This document shows, one piece after another, positions 52,482 through 61,900 of a stretch of DNA of 62,430 nucleotides. A model generated the notes under the pieces. That model did not search any database. It was not told where the DNA came from and saw only the letters and a list, made by a program, of their open reading frames with translations. The number at the start of each line of letters is the position of its first letter. The first letter of the stretch is position 1. Origin of the DNA: Acidobacteriota bacterium (lineage in GTDB: Bacteria > Acidobacteriota > Terriglobia > Acidiferrales > UBA7541); contig JABDEK010000018.1 of NCBI GenBank assembly GCA_013287135.1, positions 1 to 62,430 on the forward strand, given 5' to 3'. Made by a program: the position numbers and the translations under genes.

Positions 52482-53579
52482 CTATTCGGACCTCGGTCTT
52501 CGTGCGATCCCGTTTGGCAACGCTGGACTAGCGCCCGCGCAGGCCGTTCGGAAGCTGGGCACGTTGAAGTAGGTGTTCGTCGTACTCAAGCCCGAGGGAA
52601 CATTGTCAAGGCCGATAGGCGCATCGTTGATCGTGTTGCTTTTCACGGTGCCGGTAAAGCAATTTAACTCGATCCCGGCCTGAAGAGATTGGGTGATAGT
52701 GTTGGATTCTACCTTGGCTCCAGTCACGTTCAAATTAACTGAGTATGAGTTATTCCGCAGCGTGTTAGACGTGTAGCTTGCGGCGCTGAAATCTTCGAAG
52801 CCAATGAACCAATTTGTTAGTGTATTGGCTGTGACGGTGGGAGATGCGTCTTCAATGGTTATGCCCTGGGAGTCAATGCTGGCGCCCGGACCGATAACGA
52901 CGTTATCGGTTACAGTGCCGGCTGCCGCTCCGAGGATGCCAAACACAAAGGCCGTAGCGCTACTGCCGTTTACATGATTTGCCCTGATGGTCGCAGTGTA
53001 TTGACCGTTAACGAGAATTCCAATGTAGTCGAAATCATGAACGCTGCAGTCTTCAATCGTTAGCAACTCGCTGGTGCTATTGCTGTTGCTGGCGTAGATT
53101 CCTACACCCTCGCCTGAGTCCAATTGGTAGCGCGTGGTAACATCCTTTATAACGCCCGAGGAGCCGGCCCCGTAGTAAATGCCGGCGAGCTCTGCTGAAC
53201 CCCCCAAACCGTTGCCCGTCCCATCCACGATGATATTGGTAATGTTTACCGGACCAGACGTCACCAATACCTGCGCCGCATAGGGCGATGCGTTCACCGC
53301 CAAGCCTCCGCTAGGTACGGCGATGATGACTTGGTCCGAATTCCCGCTGGTGATGCCCTCCAAGGTTAGCGCTTTTGAAATGGTGAGCTGTTCAGCATAC
53401 CTACCCGGGCAAATTTCCACGATCGAGCCAGCCGGAACCAGACTCACGGCGTCGGAAATCTTCGTATAGCTGGTAAGTTTCGGCTCGCAGATTCCGACCG
53501 CGTAGTCGGTCGCAAACACAGAGCGGGTCCCGAAAAGCAATACTGCAGTAACTAAGAACAGAATCTTGAGATATGACAT
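52482..53579 (-). CDS. Secreted right-handed beta-helix (NosD/PbH1-type) protein
   Basis: The 365-residue protein has a signal peptide (MSYLKILFLVTAVLLFGTRS then VFA) and repeats typical of parallel beta-helices: IVEICPGRYAEQLTISKALT, LLTIEDCSVHDFDYIGILVN and ITIEDASPTVTANTLTNWF. Such folds bind or cut polysaccharides; catalytic residues are not evident. Confidence 0.85.
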   Translation of the reverse strand: MSYLKILFLVTAVLLFGTRSVFATDYAVGICEPKLTSYTKISDAVSLVPAGSIVEICPGRYAEQLTISKALTLEGITSGNSDQVIIAVPSGGLAVNASPYAAQVLVTSGPVNITNIIVDGTGNGLGGSAELAGIYYGAGSSGVIKDVTTRYQLDSGEGVGIYASNSNSTSELLTIEDCSVHDFDYIGILVNGQYTATIRANHVNGSSATAFVFGILGAAAGTVTDNVVIGPGASIDSQGITIEDASPTVTANTLTNWFIGFEDFSAASYTSNTLRNNSYSVNLNVTGAKVESNTITQSLQAGIELNCFTGTVKSNTINDAPIGLDNVPSGLSTTNTYFNVPSFRTACAGASPALPNGIARRPRSE

Positions 53580-53864
53580 GTTGGTTGCCTCCCTTTTGGG
53601 CAGTGATTTACGGAATCGGTGCCGGCACTGAGCGCAGTCTGGGCAGCAAGCGTTAGACAGTCAATGGGTCGGGGATGATTTATTTATGACCGCGCAACGA
53701 CATGAAATCACTGTTCTTACTTCTAGTGACATTGAGAGTGCTTGGCACCGGCCATGTACTGGCCAATTACGATCATTGGATTATTTGAGATGTCCGGCTA
53801 TCACAAGGACGGGTTGGTTAGAAGATCGCAGGGAATCAAAAGTTCGGATCGCGTGGAGCATACG
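53580..53864. other. Intergenic stretch
   Basis: About 285 bases between two leftward genes; it holds the upstream region of the beta-helix gene. No further feature is seen. Confidence 0.35.
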
Positions 53865-55436
53865 TTATTGCAGCTTCGCGTACTCGGATTTCGCAGCGAT
53901 GAGAATGGGAATATCGGGGTCGGCGTCCTTCCACAGTTCCAAGAAGTCTTGGAAGGTTTTTCCAGCTCTCGCCGTGTCGCCCGCGAGCGCGGAGGCGCGC
54001 GCCAGGCCCAGGTAGGAAAGCGAGTAGAACTGTCCCCAATAGGGGTGTTGCCAAGCACTGCCCCAATTGGCGCCCTTGTGATCCAGGATCTTTTCGAACT
54101 CAGCCGCTGCCTCAGCGCCTTTCCGCTGACCCAGGTAAGCCAAGCCCCGCAGGTACACCGCCTCGGGGTAAGCGCGATCGTACGGCGAGGCGGATGCCAG
54201 CAGCTCCACGGCTTTGGCGGGCTGATCGCGCTTGAGCGCGATCGCAGCGCGAATCGCGGGTAGCTGCACCGCATTCCAGAGGGTTCCGTTTGGAAACAGC
54301 TTCGAAGTCTCTCCGGCGAGCTTCTCCGCCTTGGCCGCATCGCCACACATGGCCAGTGCCAGCGCAGGACGCCCCAGTCGCCGCACGGTCTGGCAATTAC
54401 CCGACAGCGCGTCGGCACGCGCATCGGCCTCTTCAAATTCGGCGGCGGCGTTCCGGAGTCCATGCCGCAGCGATATCTCCGCGGCGCGCCGGTACAGTTT
54501 GCTCGACTCGCGACGCCGGCCAAGAGCATTCTGATTGGCAGCCTGCAGGCCAAAGCTGAGGTACTCCACCGGCTTGCCTGCGAACCATTGAATCTCCCGC
54601 GCAGCGGCCGCATCATCGCCCTCGACGTAAGCGATTTCGAGGAAGCGCTGGTGGATCCTCGCTCCGCCGAGTCCCTGCGCCCGCAGTTTCTCCGCTAATT
54701 GCTTCGCCTCGGCGAGCCGATCCAGGCACATGTAGGCGTCCAACTGCCGCCGGTACGGAGGTTCAACGTTCGTCTGTAGCCCAGTCGCTTCCCGGCCCTC
54801 CTTGAGCCCCTCTTCGAATTGCCCCAGGTCTATGTATTCGACACTCAAGTCGTTATGGAATCCCCAAAAGCGGGGATAGTTCTGGATACCCAACCGAAAT
54901 GCGTCAATCGCTTTGTCAGACTGGCCATCGTATGAGTAGTAGGTAGCCGCAATGAGGTCACGCTCAAACTCGGAAACTCGGTCGATCAAACTGAAAGCTT
55001 TTTGTGTGTATTCCCGGCTGCGCTCTAAGTCCCCGGCATTGTTGAACGCGATGCCGAGCATGAAGTAAGCCATCGCGAAATTTGGATCGAGTGCAATGGC
55101 ACGCTCAAACAACGGGACAGCGACCAGAAATTGGCCCTGGCCCATCTCGGAATAACCCGCGGTGTAGTTCTGGAGAGCTTCCAGCGATGGAGTGGTGGCT
55201 TGTTCGAGCGGACGATTCAACTTCTGGATCGAGCTGAGCGACTCTCCCAGCTTGGCGCGCATGGCTGTGGAGGCGGTTCCCAACGCGTTCAACACGTGCT
55301 CTTTGTCGCCCGCTTGAATCTGTTCCCGAGCCAGCGTCGCGCCACCCTGGCAAGTGATTGCCTGGAGCGTGATGATGTAGTCCTTACCCAGGTTCTCGAT
55401 GGAGCCGTCTATCGTAGCCGCAACTCCTTCTCGCAC
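53865..55436 (-). CDS. TPR half of a split Ser/Thr kinase-TPR receptor
   Basis: The 523-residue frame is the outer part of the kinase encoded just upstream. It starts REGVAATIDGSIENLGKDYI, directly continuing the kinase frame when one G is removed from the seven-G tract at 55470-55476. It then has about ten TPRs (FAMAYFMLGIAFNNAGDLER and others) and ends AKSEYAKLQ, as the CadC-TPR protein ends AKSEYAKLTVQK. If the shift is a sequencing error, this is not a separate gene. Confidence 0.8.
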   Translation of the reverse strand: MREGVAATIDGSIENLGKDYIITLQAITCQGGATLAREQIQAGDKEHVLNALGTASTAMRAKLGESLSSIQKLNRPLEQATTPSLEALQNYTAGYSEMGQGQFLVAVPLFERAIALDPNFAMAYFMLGIAFNNAGDLERSREYTQKAFSLIDRVSEFERDLIAATYYSYDGQSDKAIDAFRLGIQNYPRFWGFHNDLSVEYIDLGQFEEGLKEGREATGLQTNVEPPYRRQLDAYMCLDRLAEAKQLAEKLRAQGLGGARIHQRFLEIAYVEGDDAAAAREIQWFAGKPVEYLSFGLQAANQNALGRRRESSKLYRRAAEISLRHGLRNAAAEFEEADARADALSGNCQTVRRLGRPALALAMCGDAAKAEKLAGETSKLFPNGTLWNAVQLPAIRAAIALKRDQPAKAVELLASASPYDRAYPEAVYLRGLAYLGQRKGAEAAAEFEKILDHKGANWGSAWQHPYWGQFYSLSYLGLARASALAGDTARAGKTFQDFLELWKDADPDIPILIAAKSEYAKLQ

Positions 55437-55443
55437 GCAGATG

Positions 55444-56676
55444 TCATGCGCGATCTGGTTTGTGATGCGCCCCCCCGGCAGGCAGGCTCATCAATCGCAG
55501 GTCCTGTTGCACCTGCTCGTCGTCCATGATTTTCAGAAAGGGTGATTGCTCAAGCTGGATGGCGAGACCCTGGCGCAGCGTCCCGTCAAACACCGGGTCG
55601 CCCGTCGTGTTCGTGAAATCCGCGAGGACGATAGTGTCTTTGTCCGTTAGCGCATGGACTTTGTGGGAGAAAAACAGCCAGCCGCCCACAGCCAGCGCAA
55701 CGACCACAATTGTTGCGCCAGCGGCCAACCGCCATCGAGTAGATTTCGTAGCAGGCGATGACTCGACTTCTACTGTCGCGGTGACTGCACGTCCTGAATC
55801 TGAATCACGCTTCAGCCGCTGCAAATCCGTACGGATTTCAGCGGCGCTCTGGTAACGCAGCTTCCGATCTTTCTCCAGCGCCTTATTGACGATTTCCTCT
55901 AACTTTGGGGGAAGGTCGGGATTCAGTCGCACTGACGCAACCGGCTTCTGATTCAGAATCGCTTCCGCGATCATACCAAGAGTCTCGCCACGGAAAGGTA
56001 GAACCCCTGTAACCATCTCGTAGAGCACCACACCAAACGAAAACAAATCCGTGCGTGCATCCAGCTCCTCACCCCGCACTTGTTCGGGTGACATGTACGT
56101 GATGGTGCCAACTGCGGTTCCCAGTCGAGTGAGCTGTTCTAGCTCGCTGGCCGTGGGCATGGCCGAAACATTTGCGACACCGTGCGCGGGTGTCAGCTTC
56201 GCCAGACCAAAATCCAGAATCTTGGCGTGACCGCGCTCGGTCACAAATATATTCGCGGGCTTGATGTCGCGGTGGACGATTCCTTTGGCGTGAGCGGCGT
56301 CCAGCGCGTCGGAAATCTCAATCCCCAATTCGAGCACTGCCTCTAGCGCTAACGGCTTGCCGGAAATTCGTTCTTTCAACGTCTGCCCGTCGAGACATTC
56401 CATGGCAATGAAGGGCTGGCCGTTGTGCTCACCGATTTCGTAGATAGTGCAAATGTTGGGATGGTTCAGAGCGGAAGCAGCCTGCGCCTCACGATCGAAG
56501 CGGCTCAGAGCTTGTGAGTCTGGCGCGAACCCGTCAGGAAGGAACTTCAAGGCCACGAAGCGGTGCAGCTTGGTGTCCTCTGCTTTATAGACCACACCCA
56601 TACCACCGCCGCCGAGCTTTTCGAGGATGCGGTAGTGGGAGACTGTGCGACCGATCAACGGCCGCGAATCGGGCAT
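55444..56676 (-). CDS. Ser/Thr protein kinase half of the split receptor
   Basis: The 410-residue frame has a PknB-type kinase ([59 protein letters not shown]), one membrane helix (about 318-340) and the beginning of the outer domain ([20 protein letters not shown]). It then leaves frame at the G7 tract and stops at RA. The kinase domain is intact. The intact protein would be about 930 residues. Confidence 0.9.
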   Translation of the reverse strand: MPDSRPLIGRTVSHYRILEKLGGGGMGVVYKAEDTKLHRFVALKFLPDGFAPDSQALSRFDREAQAASALNHPNICTIYEIGEHNGQPFIAMECLDGQTLKERISGKPLALEAVLELGIEISDALDAAHAKGIVHRDIKPANIFVTERGHAKILDFGLAKLTPAHGVANVSAMPTASELEQLTRLGTAVGTITYMSPEQVRGEELDARTDLFSFGVVLYEMVTGVLPFRGETLGMIAEAILNQKPVASVRLNPDLPPKLEEIVNKALEKDRKLRYQSAAEIRTDLQRLKRDSDSGRAVTATVEVESSPATKSTRWRLAAGATIVVVALAVGGWLFFSHKVHALTDKDTIVLADFTNTTGDPVFDGTLRQGLAIQLEQSPFLKIMDDEQVQQDLRLMSLPAGGAHHKPDRA

Positions 56677-57408
56677 TTGTCGCTCATATTAGGTTGAGGC
56701 AGAAGGCAAGTCAACGAATGGAGGGGACCACGGACAGCGCCTCTTCACCATCTATATGCACATGTCCGAAATCGATGTGAAGTAGTCGGCAAGCTTGCGA
56801 AGGGTGATCGGCCAGTATTGGCCGGCGCGCACTTCGCATAACAGATATCGTTTCCAGTCTCGCTCAGCAAACGTTGCGTGAGTCTGCGGAGTTGACCAGA
56901 GACTACGAGGAATTGAACAAGCTGCGAGTAAGTTGGCAGCGCTTCCTTAAATTGTCTAATCGAATAGAGTCGGAGGAACGCCGATTCAATATTGGCGCAA
57001 ACAGCAACTACACCTGAGACCATCTCATACTCTTCGCATGGGACAGGAACTTTCAATCAGTTTTGAAACAGTAACCAGAGTAAGTCCTCACCTTATATTG
57101 CATATTCAAGGTTGTAGTTTCAATGCAACATCAGTGTGACAGCCAGCCCAACCCTCCCTCAATGATGCTTTTTTGAGACTTGAGGGGCGACAGAGAGCAA
57201 TGGGTGAATTCAAGAAAATCTAAATTCCAAACCATTTTCAGAGAGCGCGAGTGAATCACGTCGGAGTGGGCATGTTACAATGGCCGTGCGTTTGTCGCTC
57301 TTGTGAACCTTTAGAATTGATCAGAGGCAGGTTACAAACTTGCAGCTTTAATCTCCTGGAGGCGTCGAGACGTACAAATAGCTTAAAAACAACGAAGGAA
57401 GTAATCCA
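56677..57408. other. Non-coding stretch upstream of the cold-shock gene
   Basis: About 730 bases. It contains the promoter of the leftward kinase and the long leader of the cold-shock gene. Short frames (for example 56745-57056 minus) are unsupported. Confidence 0.45.
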
Positions 57409-57612
57409 ATGAGAGAACAAGGAACAGTAAAGTGGTTCAATGCAGCGAAAGGATTTGGATTCATCCAGCGCCAGTCGGGCGAGGACGTTTTCTGTCATTT
57501 CTCGGCCATTCAAGGGGACGGATACAAATCTCTGAACGAAGGACAGGCGGTTGAATTCGAGGTTACAAAAGGCCCCAAGGGTTTACAGGCGGCGAACGTT
57601 ACAGCCCTATAG
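57409..57612 (+). CDS. csp: Cold-shock protein (CspA family)
   Basis: The 67-residue protein has both RNA-binding motifs: [12 protein letters not shown] (RNP1) and DVFCHFSAI (RNP2, with Cys in place of the usual Val), and ends NVTAL. It binds single-stranded RNA and DNA and melts structure at low temperature. GGAAG is upstream. It carries its own terminator. Confidence 0.95.
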   Translation: MREQGTVKWFNAAKGFGFIQRQSGEDVFCHFSAIQGDGYKSLNEGQAVEFEVTKGPKGLQAANVTAL

Positions 57613-57677
57613 TCATTGAACGTGGGCCTCTCGCATAAGCTAGGGGCTTGCGCTTTCTTCCGCAAAGCTAGAAACCC

Positions 57678-57709
57678 CCCGATAAATAGGATTGTCGGGC
57701 GTTTCTTTT
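57678..57709 (+). terminator. Terminator of the cold-shock gene
   Basis: A 7-bp stem CCCGATA with TGTCGGG (one T-G pair) and an 8-base loop is followed by CGTTTCTTTT. Confidence 0.7.
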
Positions 57710-58041
57710 ACCTACATTCAAGACGTCCGATTTTAAATGAGCAAACCCGCGTTAGCCGGTTCGCAAGACTTGCTCTCACGTGAAACTTGGAACAGGTATT
57801 CCAGAAGGAACAGACTCCAGCAGGTCATAGGTGACAATATGAACCATGCTCAAGACCAAACGATCTCACACCAAGACTCTCACGCAGGTGAGGGCCGCAA
57901 CGCGCGCGGACGTAAAACGACTGCTTGCCCAGCCCCGCATTGCGGCTGTCCCGCGCATACGAGATGAGTCTTGGTAAGCTGAATGAAACGGGCATGTGAA
58001 ACTACAAGCCCGGTAAGCGAGTTATGAAGTAATGGAGAAAT

Positions 58042-58215
58042 ATGCCGGCACAACAGCACTATAATGGGCTAGACAGTAAGCAGAGGCAGGAATTACTGCT
58101 AAAAATTGGCGAGACTAGTGAAGAAGCGCGATTGTTCAGTGAGCGCGATTATGCCGCACTTGGCGGGCGGGTAAAAGCCCGGATCAAGAGGCACTTGAAG
58201 CACCCTAAAGTCTAA
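58042..58215 (+). CDS. Small basic helical protein
   Basis: The 57-residue protein (MPAQQHYNGLDSKQRQELLL, KIGETSEEARLFSERDYAAL, GGRVKARIKRHLKHPKV) is charged and helical, with a good ribosome site (GGAG, 5 bases). The family is not recognised. It is missed by length cut-offs. Confidence 0.6.
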   Translation: MPAQQHYNGLDSKQRQELLLKIGETSEEARLFSERDYAALGGRVKARIKRHLKHPKV

Positions 58216-58279
58216 GACCTCTGATGATGATTCTTCGGGAAATGTTGCGCGCTACCAACCGTGCGTTATCTTCGTGATT

Positions 58280-58459
58280 TTATTCCGGGAATGGCCCGCC
58301 GATAATCGGGTCGGCAACCAGCACGTCAAAGTCTTTCTTACACGCTATACAAGTGACGGTCTGGTTGTTCATCGGACTTCGTCCCGCTCTTACAAAGACA
58401 TGAATAATCTGTTTCCGTTTGCAATGCTGGCAGTAGACAGGGATTTTGGACTTCTCCAT
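58280..58459 (-). CDS. Small zinc-ribbon protein
   Basis: The 59-residue protein has CQHCKRKQIIHVFVRAG and TVTCIACKKDFDVLVAD, two CxxC pairs, then IIGGPFPE. This is a recurring acidobacterial zinc ribbon. ATG 58459 matches the usual N-terminus; an upstream ATG at 58519 would add 20 residues. Confidence 0.65.
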   Translation of the reverse strand: MEKSKIPVYCQHCKRKQIIHVFVRAGRSPMNNQTVTCIACKKDFDVLVADPIIGGPFPE

Positions 58460-58519
58460 ACCTGATTCTATAACGCGCTCGGTGAGGCCTGCCCGTATCT
58501 TTTGGATGTAACCCGACAT

Positions 58520-58911
58520 CTAAGTCCAATCAGGCCCAATTAAATTTCTTCAGTGGAAGTTCACGATTGCATATGTGTTCATCGAAGCGCCGCTGAACTT
58601 GCGAAGCGTCGTGCGCTTTCTCGGTGAGCTTTCGCGGGTCGATGGATTTGCCACGCTTTGGCTTTCATGACGATAGACTCGGGCCGAAAGACGAAGTGCT
58701 GCCCTTTCACTATGTTGCTTGCCCGATCGCTAGTGTTGCTCTACCCGCACATCTGACTTGGGCAAAAGACGTAGGAGATAATGCAAAACGAACCTATCTA
58801 TCATCATGAAAATGGGCATGATGACAAAATACGGATGAGGTTGAAGAGGGCAAATCCGGAGCCAAGAACACAAAATGAAGTTCACTAAGCGTTACGTAGC
58901 AGAGAACTGCG
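58520..58911. other. Non-coding stretch
   Basis: About 390 bases between the zinc-ribbon gene and the hairpin after the adhesin. No supported frame. Confidence 0.4.
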
Positions 58912-58952
58912 ATGTGCCAGCGCCGATTCCCCCGAACGGCGCTGGCACATCT
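58912..58952. repeat. 41-bp hairpin repeat, copy 2
   Basis: Perfect 15-bp inverted repeat around ATTCCCCCGAA, 14 bases after the adhesin stop. It could form a very stable RNA hairpin. There is no T-tract after it. Confidence 0.9.
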
Positions 58953-58965
58953 CTCACAACAATTC

Positions 58966-61900
58966 CTAGTTGCAACCCATAGTGTGGCCAACGCTGGATG
59001 GCATATAGGCGCAGACATAGAGCCTGGCCATCGCTGAAGCGGACGCCGATGTTTCATGCGATGCTCCGCCACGCCCCGATGAAATCGAGCGAGTCGCAAC
59101 CATGACATTGTTGTGGGCTGAGTTGAGCTCTGTACGAGCGGAGGCAACTTCGTGCATATCGCCGCCGTGTGAAGCGGTTGCTGCCGACGCCTTGTCGCCG
59201 CACGCGGAACCGATCATACGTGCCGCGAAACAAGTGGCGCGCGAAAGAATTGCGGCCGGCTCCTTTGTGCTGCTTGCCGAGAGGTCTCCAGAAGCTCTGG
59301 ACACGCGGTGCGCAGGAGAAGCGCTGACTGCGCCTTGCGAAGCGGATGCCACAGCTCCGCCGGTGATGGTTACGACCACATCCGTTGGATTGTAGGTCAC
59401 CGAACAGCTATCGCCATTCGAGAAGGAGCAATCCACGGTCGAAAACGTCCCGGTCACCGAGCTGGCGTTGAGAATGTCAAACGTCTCGCCATTGGTTGGA
59501 GTGAAGCCAGTCAATGCGTCAACATTCAGGGTCCCGCCTACAGCGGCAGCGCCCGAGACGTTGAGCACGTCCCACTTGCCGGTCGTGGTACCGTCCAGAT
59601 CGATGTTGAGGATTCCGGCTCCGCTCTGAGTGTAAGTGCCGGTGATGTTGAGGTCGCCAACCTTCTTGATTCCATCGCCGGGGTTGATCGTTCCCCCAGT
59701 CAACTCGACGTTGCCGACGAGGGTACCTTGCTTGCCATTGGTGATGCCAGCGGCGTTGCCATAGATGAACCCGCCGGAGACGTCGATGGCGCCCGAAGCG
59801 TTCAGCACTCCGTCCACCGTAGTGGTGCCGACCGTCTGCGTGTAGCTGCCATTGACGATCAATTTGGTGGTGCCGGTTCCGGTGGATTTTGAGACCGTCA
59901 CGGTGCCGGCGTTCGTAAGGTTGCCGCCGGTGGTGAAGCTTCGATCGGTTGTCAATGTGAAGCTGGCTGTGCTGCCATTGGTTGCGAAGTTCGCCAGGGC
60001 ATTGGCGCCGGTCTGATCGATGAAAGACGCCTTGGTGTCTGCCGCCGCGAGTGTGATGTTCGCGTCGTTGGTAACGATATCGTTCGTGAAACCGCCGTTG
60101 TTGAATTGCAATTGTCCCGTTCCGGTCATTATGTATGTGCCGCCGGTCAGCGTGCCGCTCGAGAAGTTGGTCAAATCATCTGCGCCACTGGCGCCCACAG
60201 AAAACTTGGCTCCCGCGCCCACGCCGAGGATCCCACTGTTCGTGAAGTTTCCGGAGGTAGTGAAGTTCAACGCGTTTATCGTGAAGCTGCCGTGGACTCC
60301 GTTGTCGTTGAAGTTGGTCAACGCGCTCACATTGCTGTTGCCAGTATTCACGATCGCTGCGGTAGCGCTCGTCAGATCGATGGTCGCCTGGTTCGTTTCG
60401 ATTCCAGTGGCGCTGCCGTTAAATTCCAGAGTGCCTGTCACATCGTAGGTGCCGCCAGTCAGCGTACCACTGCTGAAATTGTTGAAGGGGCCGCCTTCGA
60501 TGTCGATCGTGTTCTTTGCGCTCACATTCAGGATGCCATTCTTGGCGCCGCTGCTGTTGCTGAAGCCTGCGGCGCCCGTGGAGATAATTAGAGTCGACGG
60601 AGTGTGCGCCCCTGTTTCATTGGCCAAAATCGAGCCAGTGTTGATCAGCCCCATCTCGCCGTCGCCGATGTTTCCTTCTCCCTCGATCGTGTTCTGATTG
60701 GTGAGCGTGCCGGTTCCGAGAATGTAGTTGTTCGCATTGGCGCTAAGGATTACCTTGCCAGTGCCAGCGAGCGTAACGCTTCCGCTGCCGATGTTGAGCT
60801 CCGTCGCGCTACCTGAACTTCCAAGGTTGATCGTCCCCTTGTTGGTAATGGTTCCCAGGATATTCAAGACGGTACCATTCGGAATATTTACAGTGCCGGC
60901 TGAGATCGTCAGTCCGCTAAGCGTGGCGGCCTCGTTCGTAAAGACACCTCCGGAAGTGCCGGTAAGTGTCCCGCCTGTAATTGTCACGTTGTCTTCCAAC
61001 AAGACACTTGAACCAGCTCCGGTGGCGAGAATCGTTCCCCCCGTGTTCGTGTACGCTCCACCCTCAATGGTCAAAGTACCACCGGCGGTAGATTCCAGCT
61101 TGCCGGTGTTTGTGACTCCGTTGCTGATCTGCAAGGTCAGCGGAACGGTCTGGTTGGCATCAATCGTTCCCGAGTTACTGAGCGCCATTTGGCCGTTGCC
61201 AATGTTTCCTGATCCTTGAATGGTGGATTGGTTCGTCAGTTGATTGGCCGACGCCGTACCAAAGATATAGTTCTGGGTATTGTTCGACATGGTCAATGTA
61301 CCGGTTCCGCTCAAGGTCACATTGGCTGTGCCAATCTGCAGCTCGGTAGCGTTTCCTGTCGAGTTCAGCGTCATGGTGCCCGCGTTGCTGATGCTAGAGC
61401 CGGTTCCCAAAATCAGAATGCCGCCGTTATCAATAGTGATCTTGCCGCCCGCCGGGTTGGTCAAGGTGCCGCCAATCGTGTTGTTGGTAGAACCTACGAC
61501 CTCGATGGTGCCCGTAGTGCTGTTGCCAATCGCCGTGTTGATGATTCCGTTTGCAAGCTTCAGAGTTCCCGCGCCCGTCTGGCTTACCGTACCTCCATTG
61601 ATCGTGGCGTTTCCCTCCAACTCAACCGTGCTGGCATTGTTTGAAATCGTTCCGCCAGCATTTGCGTATGTTCCTCCATCTAATATCAAAGTGCCGCCGC
61701 TCGTCGCTTCCAACGTTCCCGTGTTCGTGGCGCCATTGCTAATCTGCAAGGTGAGGGCATTACTCTGATTCGCATCAATCGTTCCCGAATTGTTCAGCGC
61801 CATCTGGCCGTCGCCGATGTTCCCCGCTCCTTGAATGGTGGATTGGTTCGTCAGTTGGTTGGCCGAGGCGGTACCAAGGATGTAATTTTGGGTATTGTTC

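Noticed and set aside
57737..57967. 76-codon frame after the cold-shock gene
   Set aside because: It crosses a region without coding character; the internal ATG at 57840 has only a weak AGGTGA and the translation is not protein-like.
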